Positions 25,733 through 34,112 of a DNA stretch of 64,000 nucleotides are shown here, in pieces. Source of the stretch: Flavobacterium aquidurense (GTDB lineage: Bacteria; Bacteroidota; Bacteroidia; Flavobacteriales; Flavobacteriaceae); contig FNPS01000002.1 of the NCBI GenBank assembly GCA_900107365.1, forward strand, positions 558,001 to 622,000, written 5' to 3'. The position numbers were made by a program, and so were the translations under genes. The notes beneath the pieces are model-generated. The model searched no databases and was not told the origin of the DNA. It saw only the letters and a list, made by a program, of their open reading frames with translations. The stretch's first letter is position 1. Every line of letters starts with the position of its first letter.

Positions 25733-26153
25733 CGTTTAAAATATTTATTGGTGCTGTTTTTTTATAATGATATTCTTTTTGCTGTTCGTTTTTAACAACA
25801 AACTCTTTGTCCGAAACTGAAATTAATTCCTCACTCCATTTCGCATAATCTGTTTTATAATCCAAAAAAGTTCCTTTATCTGTAAATCGAACCGAAACAT
25901 TTTCGAATGTATTTGTGGTCAAAAAAGTGCCGTCAAGCTGCGCCATAACCTTCGTTCGTGTTCCTTTAGTTCCTTTAATCTGAAAGAAATCAAAGTTTTC
26001 ATTCATTCCATAATCCTTCACATCTCCTTCATCAAAAACTACTTTTTCAATTTCCCAATAACCATTCAACTTAGCAATATCTGCCGGCTTAATTTGCTCT
26101 TTACAGCTTACAAACAAAAGCGACAAAACCAAAATTATAAAACTGTTTTTCAT
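25713..26153 (-). CDS. Lipocalin-like lipoprotein
   Basis: A 146-residue lipoprotein (lipobox LFVSC, Cys17). The mature part begins with a helix and then LNGYWEIEKVVFDEG, the usual first strand of small flavobacterial lipocalin-like proteins; the remaining alternating pattern supports a beta-barrel. Function unknown. It is co-transcribed with the DUF721 gene, overlapping it by 20 bases. A structured repeat element lies upstream. Confidence 0.7.
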   Translation of the reverse strand: MKNSFIILVLSLLFVSCKEQIKPADIAKLNGYWEIEKVVFDEGDVKDYGMNENFDFFQIKGTKGTRTKVMAQLDGTFLTTNTFENVSVRFTDKGTFLDYKTDYAKWSEELISVSDKEFVVKNEQQKEYHYKKTAPINILNDGKKTK

Positions 26154-26165
26154 ATAATACTATTT

Positions 26166-26253
26166 ATGAGGAGCTAATCCTGCTGTCCGCTATATCTTTT
26201 CCTGGCTAAAGAAGCCAGAAAAAGGATACCGCTGCCATCAGGGCTAGGGCATC
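26166..26253. repeat. Structured interspersed element with central hairpin
   Basis: The segments GGAGCTAATCCTGCTGTCCG, CCGCTGCCATCAGGGC and TAGGGCATC flank an imperfect hairpin TATCTTTTCCTGGCT / AGCCAGAAAAAGGATA. This arrangement of conserved flanks with a stem in the middle resembles an element I have seen widely between genes in Flavobacterium; that recollection is unverified here. Whether it is transcribed is unknown. Confidence 0.65.
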
Positions 26254-26371
26254 TATTTTCAAAAGAAATTTCGTGAACTACAAAGTTAACTTTATATCGT
26301 TAAATGTTAATATAAATACAGTAAAAGAAAAAGGATTTTTTGTACTAATGAGAGATTACTCAAAAATTGGT

Positions 26372-26977
26372 CTAAACCAATTTCCAGCCTTTTCGCAATA
26401 AAAAAATTTTACAATTGAGACAGAAAGCATGTTCTTCATCCAAATGATTTCCTCCTTTAGCATCACGCATTAAACACGATTTAACTTTGCAATGAGGTAA
26501 ACCTGCTGTATGACCCAATTCATGTAAAACTAATTTATAAAACTGTTCAGTGTTGTTTTTTACAGACAATCTAAAATCAGAAACCACACAGGCTTTTCCG
26601 GGACGGTATCCCAATCCCATTACACCCCAATCTTTGATTCCATTTTTAGTTGTACTGATATCAGAATGTGACAATCCAACAATTACTGAGTCTTTTCCAA
26701 TATTATTTTTAAGACTTTTAATAATACTGTCAGCGCGATATCTGTTTCTGGGTCTATAATAGGTATTGTCAGGAAAAGGAATAGTTGCCCTCAAAACCAC
26801 ATTTGGATTAACAGTCCTGATTTCAGAAAGCACTTTATTTGCTTGTTCAGATTTAAAATCACCCAAAGGCTGAAGTACAATAACTTTTTGAATTGCTGTT
26901 TTTTTCAGACTATTTTCATTATTCCTATTTGTACAAGAAATTAAACAGACAAACAGAATAAGAAAATAGCACTTCAT
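26372..26977 (-). CDS. Archaemetzincin-like metalloprotease lipoprotein
   Basis: A 201-residue lipoprotein (CLISC, Cys15). It carries the complete archaemetzincin signature: zinc ligands His152, His156 and His162 with catalytic Glu153 in HELGHTAGLPH, then Cys163, Cys168 and Met170 (CKVKSCLM), and the second cysteine pair Cys186 and Cys189 (FCLNC). The four cysteines form the family's structural zinc site. Archaemetzincins are usually cytosolic, so a lipid-anchored envelope version is notable. Biological substrates of bacterial members are unknown. It lies between a repeat element and a small membrane protein gene next to ftsY. Confidence 0.9.
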   Translation of the reverse strand: MKCYFLILFVCLISCTNRNNENSLKKTAIQKVIVLQPLGDFKSEQANKVLSEIRTVNPNVVLRATIPFPDNTYYRPRNRYRADSIIKSLKNNIGKDSVIVGLSHSDISTTKNGIKDWGVMGLGYRPGKACVVSDFRLSVKNNTEQFYKLVLHELGHTAGLPHCKVKSCLMRDAKGGNHLDEEHAFCLNCKIFLLRKGWKLV

Positions 26978-26985
26978 AGTAATAC

Positions 26986-27165
26986 TTATTTCTTAGTACG
27001 GATTCTTTTAATCATGCCAGCAAAAAATAAACCTAAACCCAGAACCAATAGAATATAATAAAAGGAAAGACTTTTATCTTTTAGCACATTCGCTAAAACA
27101 AAACACACCACACTTGCGAAATAAAAAGTAACAGGCGTTATATTCTTTAAAGAAGAAAAACTCAT
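26986..27165 (-). CDS. Small membrane protein next to ftsY
   Basis: A 59-residue open frame (MSFSSLKNITPVTFYFASV...) with two hydrophobic helices (about 12-28 and 33-52) and a basic C-terminus (KRIRTKK). It starts 17 bases after the ftsY stop and ends 9 bases before the archaemetzincin start, so it fills the gap in a likely operon. Spacing and composition suggest a real gene. No function can be named. Confidence 0.72.
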   Translation of the reverse strand: MSFSSLKNITPVTFYFASVVCFVLANVLKDKSLSFYYILLVLGLGLFFAGMIKRIRTKK

Positions 27166-27181
27166 TGAATTATCTAAAATA

Positions 27182-28135
27182 TTATTTGAAAAAACTATCT
27201 ACAAATTCGTATTTATTAAAGACTTGCAAGTCTTCAATTCCTTCTCCAATTCCAATATATTTTACCGGAATCTGAAACTGATCTGAAATACCAATCACAA
27301 CCCCGCCTTTTGCAGTTCCGTCTAATTTAGTTACGGCCAATGAAGTTACTTCAGTTGCAGCTGTAAACTGTTTTGCCTGCTCAAAAGCATTTTGACCAGT
27401 TGAACCATCTAAAACCAAAAGAACATCGTGAGGAGCATCAGCAACCACTTTTTGCATTACTCGTTTTACTTTAGTCAACTCGTTCATCAAATTGATTTTA
27501 TTGTGCAAACGACCTGCGGTATCAATAATAACCACATCGGCATCTTGAGCAACGGCAGACTGTAAAGTATCAAAAGCTACAGATGCAGGATCACTACCCA
27601 TATTTTGTCTTACGATTGGCACATCAACACGATCTGCCCAAACTTGTAACTGATCGATTGCAGCGGCACGAAACGTATCAGCAGCACCTAAAACCACTTT
27701 ATAACCTGCTTTTTTAAACTGATAAGCCAGTTTACCAATAGTAGTTGTTTTACCAACCCCATTAACACCCACCACCATTAAAACATAGGGCTTTTTATCT
27801 TTCGGAATTTCAAATTCAGTTGCTTCTCCTCTATTGGTTTCAGACAATAAAGCACCTATTTCATCACGAAGAATCTGGTTCAATTCATCGGTTCCTAAAT
27901 ATTTATCTTCAGCAACACGTTTTTCAATTCTTGAGATAATTTTTAAAGTTGTATTTACACCAACATCTGATGCCACAAGAATTTCTTCCAGATTATCCAA
28001 AACATCGTCATCGACTTTTGATTTTCCGGCAACGGCTTTACTTAACTTTGAGAAAAAAGTAGTTTTTGATTTTTCAAGACCTTTGTCTAAAGTCTCTTTT
28101 TTATCAGTGGAGAATAATTTTTTAAAAAAACTCAT
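27182..28135 (-). CDS. ftsY: Signal recognition particle receptor FtsY
   Basis: A 317-residue SRP GTPase. After a short N-terminal helical domain (about 1-110) the G domain has GVNGVGKTTTIGKLA (P-loop), AADTFRAAAIDQL, VIIDTAGRLH and TKLDGTAKGG. The N-terminal acidic domain found in E. coli is missing, as is usual in Bacteroidota. It receives ribosome-nascent chain complexes at the inner membrane and hands them to SecYEG. It follows the rpmB-rpmG-DUF4295 operon on the same strand, separated by a terminator. Confidence 0.97.
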   Translation of the reverse strand: MSFFKKLFSTDKKETLDKGLEKSKTTFFSKLSKAVAGKSKVDDDVLDNLEEILVASDVGVNTTLKIISRIEKRVAEDKYLGTDELNQILRDEIGALLSETNRGEATEFEIPKDKKPYVLMVVGVNGVGKTTTIGKLAYQFKKAGYKVVLGAADTFRAAAIDQLQVWADRVDVPIVRQNMGSDPASVAFDTLQSAVAQDADVVIIDTAGRLHNKINLMNELTKVKRVMQKVVADAPHDVLLVLDGSTGQNAFEQAKQFTAATEVTSLAVTKLDGTAKGGVVIGISDQFQIPVKYIGIGEGIEDLQVFNKYEFVDSFFK

Positions 28136-28254
28136 TTTTTATAGGTTGTTAGTTTTTTAGATTATATGATTTTACCATCTAAATAATCTTTAATATTTAA
28201 AGAAAGCTAAAATTAGGCAGTCTTCTTTAAATTTTAGACAAATATAAAAAATAA

Positions 28255-28284
28255 AAAAGCTACTTCCGAATGAAAGTAGCTTTT
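28255..28284 (-). terminator. Terminator of the rpmB-rpmG-DUF4295 operon
   Basis: AAAAGCTACTT and AAGTAGCTTTT form an 11-bp stem with an 8-base loop, flanked by A/T runs, 20 bases beyond the DUF4295 stop. Confidence 0.85.
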
Positions 28285-28303
28285 CTATATAATGTGATTG
28301 TTA

Positions 28304-28456
28304 TTATTTCTTTTTCAAGAAAGTATCAACTTCTTCAGGAGCCATAATAGATTCTACGAATGTATATGCACCAGTTTTAGGAGATTTCACCATTTTGATG
28401 GCTTTTGATAATCTCTTAGAAGATGTTTGTAACGATGCTACGGTTTTCTTTGCCAT
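28304..28456 (-). CDS. DUF4295 small protein
   Basis: A 50-residue basic protein, MAKKTVASLQTSSKRLSKAI with a C-terminal SIMAPEEVDTFLKKK. It matches the DUF4295 family, encoded in Bacteroidota directly after rpmG. Its basic nature and place suggest a ribosome-associated protein. It lies 74 bases beyond the rpmG stop and shares the operon with rpmB and rpmG. It is too short for a usual ORF cut-off. Confidence 0.92.
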   Translation of the reverse strand: MAKKTVASLQTSSKRLSKAIKMVKSPKTGAYTFVESIMAPEEVDTFLKKK

Positions 28457-28530
28457 GATTCAAATGTTATTTGAAGCTTTTATAAAACTCTAATGGCAAA
28501 ACCATTGAGATTTACAAAAATCTCTAATTA

Positions 28531-28713
28531 TTACTTAATTTCTTTGTGAACAGTTACGCGTTTCAAGATTGGATTAAATTTTTTAATCTCTAATCTATCC
28601 GGAGTATTCTTTTTGTTCTTAGTTGTAATGTATCTAGAAGTTCCTGGAACACCAGAAGTCTTGTGCTCAGTACATTCTAAAATTACCTGGATTCTATTAC
28701 CTTTCTTTGCCAT
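28531..28713 (-). CDS. rpmG: Ribosomal protein L33
   Basis: A 60-residue protein of the large ribosomal subunit: [20 protein letters not shown], then [20 protein letters not shown] and [16 protein letters not shown]. Only one Cys is present, so it is the zinc-free (C-minus) type. It lies between rpmB and the DUF4295 gene in the usual Bacteroidota order. Confidence 0.97.
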
Positions 28714-28740
28714 CTTGCTATATATTTATTTAGGAAAAGA

Positions 28741-28977
28741 TTATTTGATAAATCCTTCTGACTGCGCTTTTTTCAAAACTGCAGAAATTCCATTTTTATT
28801 AATTGTTTTTATCGTAGATGCTGCTACTCTAAGAGTAATCCATCTATCTTCTTCTGGAAGATAAAAACGCTTTTTAACTAAGTTTACAGAAAACTTTCTC
28901 TTAGTTTTGTTCATAGCGTGAGAAACGTTATTTCCTACCATCGCTCTTTTACCTGTAAGGTCACAAACTCTTGACAT
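28741..28977 (-). CDS. rpmB: Ribosomal protein L28
   Basis: A 78-residue large-subunit protein, with [20 protein letters not shown] and [27 protein letters not shown]. It lacks the full set of zinc cysteines, so it is the zinc-free form. It is the first gene of the rpmB-rpmG-DUF4295 operon, 27 bases ahead of rpmG. Confidence 0.97.
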   Translation of the reverse strand: MSRVCDLTGKRAMVGNNVSHAMNKTKRKFSVNLVKKRFYLPEEDRWITLRVAASTIKTINKNGISAVLKKAQSEGFIK

Positions 28978-29048
28978 TATACTTATCTTTTATCGTTATT
29001 CAAAATCAGGGTGCAAAGAAAAGAAAAATAAACCATTGTAGCAAAAAA

Positions 29049-30302
29049 TTAGTGCACATTTTTTAAAATTTCTTTCTGTAATATTTCTAAACTCTTAATC
29101 GTCGCTCTATCTATCACTTTTTCACGTGGTTGGCCAAAGTTAAATTCTTCCACAATTATGTCAGTCGGGGTAGCCAAAGCGATAAAAACAGCTCCAATTT
29201 CAGCATTTGAATCTCCTTTTGATGGTCCGGCGTTACCAGTTGTCGCGATTGCATAGTCTGTTTTAAGCATCTCTTTCACATTCAAAGCCATAGCCGAGGC
29301 AACCTCAGCACTAACGACCGAATATTGATCTACTACTGCTTGCGAGACACCGAGAACATTAACCTTTACCTCTGTAGCATACGAAACCACGCTTCCTTTG
29401 AAATAATTTGAAGCTCCCGGAACAGCCGATAAAAGCGATGCAATTTTGCCACCAGTAAAACTTTCTGCGGTTGAAATTGTCTTATTTTGTTTCGTCAATA
29501 TTTTTCCAATTACAGTTTCGATTGTTTCATTTTCTTCGTAACCAACTATAATATCATGAATTATCGCATCTAAAGATTTCACATTTTCTTCAATTGCCGC
29601 TTCTAATTCTTCCTTATTCGTTCCTCTCCCGGTTAATCGCAAACGTACTCTTCCCGGATTTGGCAAGTAAGCCAATTTGATAAAATCCGGCAAATTATTC
29701 TCCCAGTCTTCAATACGCTCTGCCACCATACTCTCACCTTGTCCATACGTTAAAATGGTTTTATGAATAATATACGGACGTTTGTATTCGCGTACGATTT
29801 TCGGAATTATTTCTTCTTCAACCAAATATTTCATTTCATAAGGAACTCCGGGAAGCGAAATAAAAACAGTATTTTCTTTCTTCATCCACATTCCGGGTGC
29901 GGTACCAACCTGATTGTGCAATACCGTACAAGTTGACGGCACTAAAGCCTGATCTTTATTCAGTTGCGAAATAGGTCGCTTATAAAAACCTTCTATCAAT
30001 TGAGTCACGTGTGCCAAAACTTCCGGATTCACAACCAGCTCGTCATCGAAATATTCGCAGAACGTTTTTTTGGTTACATCATCTTTTGTAGGACCTAATC
30101 CTCCGGTAATAATCACAACATCTACTTTGTTTTGCAATTGCGCAAAAGTATCCAGAATGTGTTTCTTATCATCACTTATCGAAATCATTTCATGTATTTC
30201 GACTCCAATTCTATCCAGTGATTTGGCAATAAAGCCGGAATTAGTATCAACGATTTGACCAATTAGAATTTCATCTCCAATTGTAATTATAGTTGCTTTC
30301 AT
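29049..30302 (-). CDS. cinA: Competence/damage-inducible protein CinA
   Basis: A 417-residue two-domain protein. The N-terminal molybdopterin-binding-like (COG1058) domain starts [20 protein letters not shown], with [14 protein letters not shown]; in homologues it hydrolyses ADP-ribose or related pyrophosphates. The C-terminal PncC-type NMN amidohydrolase domain (about 255-415) has [20 protein letters not shown] and [10 protein letters not shown]. It likely takes part in pyridine nucleotide salvage. It ends about 70 bases before rpmB. The length is normal for the family. Confidence 0.95.
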   Translation of the reverse strand: MKATIITIGDEILIGQIVDTNSGFIAKSLDRIGVEIHEMISISDDKKHILDTFAQLQNKVDVVIITGGLGPTKDDVTKKTFCEYFDDELVVNPEVLAHVTQLIEGFYKRPISQLNKDQALVPSTCTVLHNQVGTAPGMWMKKENTVFISLPGVPYEMKYLVEEEIIPKIVREYKRPYIIHKTILTYGQGESMVAERIEDWENNLPDFIKLAYLPNPGRVRLRLTGRGTNKEELEAAIEENVKSLDAIIHDIIVGYEENETIETVIGKILTKQNKTISTAESFTGGKIASLLSAVPGASNYFKGSVVSYATEVKVNVLGVSQAVVDQYSVVSAEVASAMALNVKEMLKTDYAIATTGNAGPSKGDSNAEIGAVFIALATPTDIIVEEFNFGQPREKVIDRATIKSLEILQKEILKNVH

Positions 30303-30344
30303 ATAAATGTATTTTTTTTACTTACAAGATCGTAAGTCATTATT

Positions 30345-30440
30345 AGAAAGTAGGTTGTTGCCGGAACGATTTGAGTAAGGAGTAGCAACGGCATCTCGAT
30401 TTAGAAAAACGAGGCTTTTTCTTCCTACCGTCTGCACACA
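30345..30440. repeat. Interspersed element with GCCGGAACGA...AACGGCATCTCG
   Basis: Reads GTAGGTTGTTGCCGGAACGA, TTTGAGTAAGGAGTAGCAAC, GGCATCTCGATTTAG and AACGAGGC, with self-complementary TTGCCG/CGGCA and CTCG/CGAG parts. It can be translated on the minus strand but the product is repeat-derived. It ends in CTACCGTCTG (30425-30434), which recurs inverted at 30579-30588. I believe similar units occur elsewhere in flavobacteria, unverified here. Confidence 0.6.
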
Positions 30441-30589
30441 TGCATTATAAATCAATTTTAAACACAAATTGCACCAATTTGCACCATTTTTAATAGTCAG
30501 CTTAGTTTGCGAAATTAATTTCACGAACGAAAATTAGTGACAATTAGTGGAATTCGTGTTTGTTTTTATAATTATATACAGACGGTAGC
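30424..30589. repeat. Inverted pair CTACCGTCTG / CAGACGGTAG
   Basis: A perfect 10-bp inverted repeat (30425-30434 and 30579-30588) enclosing 144 bases. The enclosed DNA contains a GCCACGAATT-like unit at 30520-30560 (TCACGAACGAAAATTAGTG, CAATTAGTGGAATTCGTG). This may be one element nested in another. Confidence 0.55.
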
Positions 30590-30639
30590 TTTTTTTGCCG
30601 TAGTTTTTGCTAATCGGAAATACAATAAATGACCCGACG

Positions 30640-30674
30640 CTATTTTTGACCTAATTTAAAAAGGGCAAAAATAG
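30640..30674 (-). terminator. Terminator-like hairpin after the Hpt gene
   Basis: CTATTTTTG and CAAAAATAG (30640-30648 and 30666-30674) can pair, within 50 bases after the Hpt gene's stop on the minus strand. The U-run is weak. Confidence 0.45.
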
Positions 30675-30686
30675 GGACATGCCCAA

Positions 30687-31031
30687 TTATACGTCAAAGT
30701 CTTTTTTGATTTCTTTAATCGCTTCTTTAACCTGTATTTTTATGCTTTTGAAAGTTTCGATAATTTCTTTCTTCTTACCTTCTGCCTTTGTCCAGGCTTC
30801 TACCTGCAAAATCTCTTCAAAAGCCACATTTAGACCAATTAAATCTAAAGTAGGTTTTATTTTATGCGCATAAGCATACGCATATTTATGATCCTTCTTT
30901 TTAATTCCTTCTTTGATTTGTTTTAAATCCTCAGGAACTTCGGTAACAAATAATTTAAGAATTTCATTTACAAATTCCGGATCATTATCTGAAAGTGCAT
31001 ATACTTTCGAAAGGTTGTATTTTAAAGCCAT
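30687..31031 (-). CDS. Histidine phosphotransfer (Hpt) domain protein
   Basis: A 114-residue stand-alone Hpt domain: a four-helix bundle with the phospho-accepting His in YAYAHKIKPTLDLIG (about residue 57) and the preceding PEDLKQIKEGIKKKDHK. Such proteins carry phosphate between a hybrid kinase and response regulators. No kinase partner is next to it; it shares its ATG with the stop of the FAH-family gene (one-base overlap), so the two are coupled. The C-terminus is rich in Lys, Glu and Ile as a helix. Confidence 0.8.
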   Translation of the reverse strand: MALKYNLSKVYALSDNDPEFVNEILKLFVTEVPEDLKQIKEGIKKKDHKYAYAYAHKIKPTLDLIGLNVAFEEILQVEAWTKAEGKKKEIIETFKSIKIQVKEAIKEIKKDFDV

Positions 31032-31642
31032 TACTTTACCTGTATTCTAAATAATTTTTTATCTTCTAAAAAGCCTTCCAAAACATCATTTGGTTTAACT
31101 GACGCCACTCCTGCAGGTGTCCCTGTAAAAATAATATCTCCAATTTTAAGCGTAAAATATTGCGAAACATACGCAATAAGCTCATCAATTTTCCAGAGCA
31201 TAAGCGCTGTATTACCTTTTTGAACGGTCTGAGAATTATTTGTTAACTCAAAACTAAGATTTTCCATCGAAACAAAATCGGTTTTTGGCAAAAAATCTCC
31301 TATAACAGCAGAACCATCAAATGCTTTCGCTTTTTCCCAAGGTAATCCTTTTGCTTTTAATTTATCCTGTAAATCCCTGGCAGTAAAATCAATACCCACA
31401 CTAATTTCGTCATAATACTTATGTGCGAATTTAGGCTCGATATACTTTCCTACTTTATTAATTTTTACAATAATTTCAATTTCATGATGAATTTCCTCAG
31501 AAAATTCAGGAATTACAAACGGGTGTTGTTTCAACAAAACCGCCGAATCCGGTTTCATAAATATTACCGGCTCCGTTGGACGTTCGTTCTTTAATTCTTC
31601 GATATGATTGGTATAATTTCTACCGATACAGATAATCTTCAT
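31031..31642 (-). CDS. Fumarylacetoacetate hydrolase family protein
   Basis: A 203-residue enzyme of the FAH superfamily, single-domain type (YcgM-like). It has MKIICIGRNYTNHIEELKN, the metal-binding EIHHEIEIIVKI (Glu-x-Glu), GIDFTARDLQDKLKAKGLPW, and the C-terminal GDIIFTGTPAGV. Members cleave or decarboxylate acylpyruvates or oxaloacetate. The precise substrate is unknown. It overlaps the Hpt gene by one base. A CAGTCTCAGT-type repeat separates it from the exonuclease gene upstream. Confidence 0.9.
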   Translation of the reverse strand: MKIICIGRNYTNHIEELKNERPTEPVIFMKPDSAVLLKQHPFVIPEFSEEIHHEIEIIVKINKVGKYIEPKFAHKYYDEISVGIDFTARDLQDKLKAKGLPWEKAKAFDGSAVIGDFLPKTDFVSMENLSFELTNNSQTVQKGNTALMLWKIDELIAYVSQYFTLKIGDIIFTGTPAGVASVKPNDVLEGFLEDKKLFRIQVK

Positions 31643-31653
31643 TTTTTTAGTAT

Positions 31654-31719
31654 TCAGTTTTCAGTCGCAGTCGCAGTCGCAGTTGTGAACTGAAAACTGA
31701 GACTGGGACTGAAAACTTA
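31654..31719. repeat. CAGTCGCAGT-type palindrome
   Basis: Left arm AGTTTTCAGTCGCAGTCGCA (31656 onward, three CAGTCG units), right arm AACTGAAAACTGAGACTGGG then ACTGAAAACTTA. The right outer edge contains the TAA stop of the exonuclease gene (TTA at 31717-31719). Same family as 25314, 60015, 60492 and 61924. Confidence 0.85.
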
Positions 31720-32487
31720 TTTCGTATTTAACTTTCTTAATTTAATCGCTGTCAAAACCTTTTTTGTATATAACGGAAAATCAGCATTTTGAATCCAGCT
31801 GAAATACCCCGGCTCTGTTTCCAGCACTTTATCTACTTTTACACCTTTGTGTTTTCCGAAGGTAAAAACCTCTTCGTTGTCTGCATCAAAAGCAATCATT
31901 CCGGCAAAATCAGCAATTTTTTTACGGGTTGTGAATTCAGACAATGATTTCATATCATTTTCTAAATCCGGATAACGGTCTAATTGTGCTTTTAGAATTT
32001 CGTAAGTTGCCATCGTATCCGCTTCTGCAGAATGGGCATTCTCCAAACTTTTTCCACAGTAAAATTTCAGAGCTGCACTCAAAGTACGCTCTTCCATTTT
32101 ATGAAAAATAGTCTGCACATCTACCGAAACTTTGTTTTTCATATCAAAATCAACTCCGGCACGCAATAATTCTTCCGCCAATAACGGAATATCAAAACGA
32201 TCTGAGTTAAAACCACCCAAATCGCTATCTTTTATCATGCTATGAATTTGTGGTGCCAGCTCATTAAAAGTAGGCTCGTTGGCTACTTTTTCATCTGTGA
32301 TACCATGTACAGCTGTTGTTTGTGGTGGAATTGGAATTGTCGGATTAACCAACCAGGTTTTACTTTCTTTATTTCCGTTTGGAAAAACTTTGAATATTGA
32401 AATCTCTACGATTCGATCTTTTCCGATGTCTATTCCGGTTGTTTCAAGATCAAAAAAGCAGATTGGTTTGTTGAGTTTCAGTTCCAT
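31717..32487 (-). CDS. DnaQ-like 3'-5' exonuclease
   Basis: A 256-residue DEDDh exonuclease. Exo I is CFFDLETTGIDIGKDRIVEI (Asp and Glu), Exo II is GFNSDRFDIPLL with the second Asp, and Exo III is AHSAEADTMATYEIL with His and Asp. VHGITDEKVANEP is also typical. The extra C-terminal part (about 185-256) resembles the exonuclease-associated region with VFTFGKHKGVKVDKVL. It could proofread or process DNA or RNA. Its stop codon lies in the edge of a palindromic repeat. Confidence 0.88.
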   Translation of the reverse strand: MELKLNKPICFFDLETTGIDIGKDRIVEISIFKVFPNGNKESKTWLVNPTIPIPPQTTAVHGITDEKVANEPTFNELAPQIHSMIKDSDLGGFNSDRFDIPLLAEELLRAGVDFDMKNKVSVDVQTIFHKMEERTLSAALKFYCGKSLENAHSAEADTMATYEILKAQLDRYPDLENDMKSLSEFTTRKKIADFAGMIAFDADNEEVFTFGKHKGVKVDKVLETEPGYFSWIQNADFPLYTKKVLTAIKLRKLNTK

Positions 32488-32638
32488 TTTTAGTTTTTAT
32501 AAGATTACAAATGTAATTTTTAAAGCCGAATTTCCCTCTCTTATTTTTTATTTTTTTTAGTTAAAAAGGACGTTTCAATTTACAAAAAGGTTCTTTTACC
32601 CACTTTATTTAAATTAAGCTGATTTTTTATCAAAACGA

Positions 32639-32674
32639 AAAAACCCGGAAAAATTTAAAATTTTTCCGGGTTTT
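32639..32674 (-). terminator. Terminator of the E2 gene
   Basis: AAAACCCGGAAAAATTT and its complement form a near-perfect 17-bp hairpin, T-rich on the downstream minus-strand side, 20 bases beyond the stop codon. Confidence 0.92.
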
Positions 32675-32693
32675 ATTTTATTTATTAATTGAT

Positions 32694-34028
32694 TTAGAAA
32701 TCTCTATCGACATCAAAAGCTTCTAAATACTCTGCTACTCTTTTCACAAAACTTCCTCCTAAAGCACCATCTACAACCCTGTGGTCATAAGAATGTGACA
32801 AGAACATTTTTTGACGAATCCCGATGAAATCACCTTCCGGAGTTTCAATAACTGCCGGTACTTTACGAATTGCACCAAGAGCCAAGATTCCAACCTGAGG
32901 CTGATTAATAATTGGCGTTCCGAAAACACTTCCAAAAGTACCCACATTTGTTACAGTATAAGTCCCTCCTTGTGTATCGTCTGGTTTCAATTTTCCTGTT
33001 TTTGCACGGTTTCCTAAATCGTTCACCGCTTTGGCCATTCCCACAAGGTTTAACTGATCTGCATTTTTAATTACAGGTACAATTAAGTTTCCGTTTGGCA
33101 AGGCTGCTGCCATTCCTAAATTTATATTTTTCTTTTTGATAATATAATCACCATCAACAGAAATGTTCATTCCAGGGAAATCTTTTAATGCTTTTGCAAC
33201 TGCTTCCATCATAATTGGCGTAAAAGTCAGTTTCTCACCTTCTCTTTTTTCGAAAGCCGTTTTAACTTTCTCTCTCCATTTTACAATGTTTGTCACATCA
33301 ACTTCAATAAAGGACTGAACGTGCGCCGAAGTTTGCACAGAGGCTACCATGTATCCTGAAATCAGTTTACGCATTCTGTCCATTTCAATGATTTCATCCC
33401 CTCCATTTACAGAAACCGGGACAGCTTGCTGACTTTTTTGAACTACTGGTTCAGCCACTTTTTGAGCAGCCGGAGTCGCAGTCACAGTCTCAACTGGAGC
33501 ACTCTTAGGAATTACTACACCAGTTTTACGATCTTCTATATATTTTAAAATATCTTCTTTTGTAACACGTCCATCTTTTCCTGAACCCTGAATACTATCC
33601 AATTCTGCAATCGAAATTCCTTCTTCTTTCGCAATATTTTTCACCAATGGAGAAAAGAACTTGTCAGATCCTGAAAAATCTTGTGGAGCTGCTACAGTTT
33701 CCTGAGCTGTTTCTATTGTTTTTTCGATAGCTGCAACTTCAGCCGGAACATTTGTTTCCTCAACTGCAACAGCAGTCGGAGCGTCACCTTCAGTCTCAAT
33801 AATCGCAATAGTTTGTCCCACCTGAACCAAATCATCTTTACCAAATAATTGTTCAACTAAGATTCCCGACACTTCGCTTGGTACTTCACTGTCAACTTTG
33901 TCAGTTGCAATTTCCAGTACAGCCTCGTCAGCTTCAATTTTGTCTCCTACTTCTTTCAACCAGTTGGTAATAGTTGCTTCAGCGACACTTTCTCCCATTT
34001 TAGGAAGCTTTAATTCAAATCTTGCCAT
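32694..34028 (-). CDS. 2-oxo acid dehydrogenase E2 acyltransferase
   Basis: A 444-residue lipoyl acyltransferase. The lipoyl domain (about 1-78) has the lipoylated Lys in EIATDKVDSEVPSEV. A peripheral subunit-binding domain (about 125-165) reads PLVKNIAKEEGISIAELDSI and GSGKDGRVTKEDIL. The catalytic domain (about 210-444) ends in FLSHSYDHRVVDGALGG with the catalytic His and Asp. Between them is an Ala/Pro/Val-rich linker. One lipoyl domain and the sequence style suggest a branched-chain or 2-oxoglutarate type E2. The E1 and E3 genes are not adjacent. It has a strong terminator. Confidence 0.93.
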   Translation of the reverse strand: MARFELKLPKMGESVAEATITNWLKEVGDKIEADEAVLEIATDKVDSEVPSEVSGILVEQLFGKDDLVQVGQTIAIIETEGDAPTAVAVEETNVPAEVAAIEKTIETAQETVAAPQDFSGSDKFFSPLVKNIAKEEGISIAELDSIQGSGKDGRVTKEDILKYIEDRKTGVVIPKSAPVETVTATPAAQKVAEPVVQKSQQAVPVSVNGGDEIIEMDRMRKLISGYMVASVQTSAHVQSFIEVDVTNIVKWREKVKTAFEKREGEKLTFTPIMMEAVAKALKDFPGMNISVDGDYIIKKKNINLGMAAALPNGNLIVPVIKNADQLNLVGMAKAVNDLGNRAKTGKLKPDDTQGGTYTVTNVGTFGSVFGTPIINQPQVGILALGAIRKVPAVIETPEGDFIGIRQKMFLSHSYDHRVVDGALGGSFVKRVAEYLEAFDVDRDF

Positions 34029-34112
34029 ATTGTTAACCTCAAGGGTGATTTTGATTTTCCGATTGCGAAATTACTGAATATTTTAAATATAAATTACATT
34101 TAATATAATTTT

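Noticed and set aside
30318..30524. Open frame of 68 codons on the minus strand
   Set aside because: It spans a repeat element; the peptide has no domain pattern and the frame is accounted for by the repeat.
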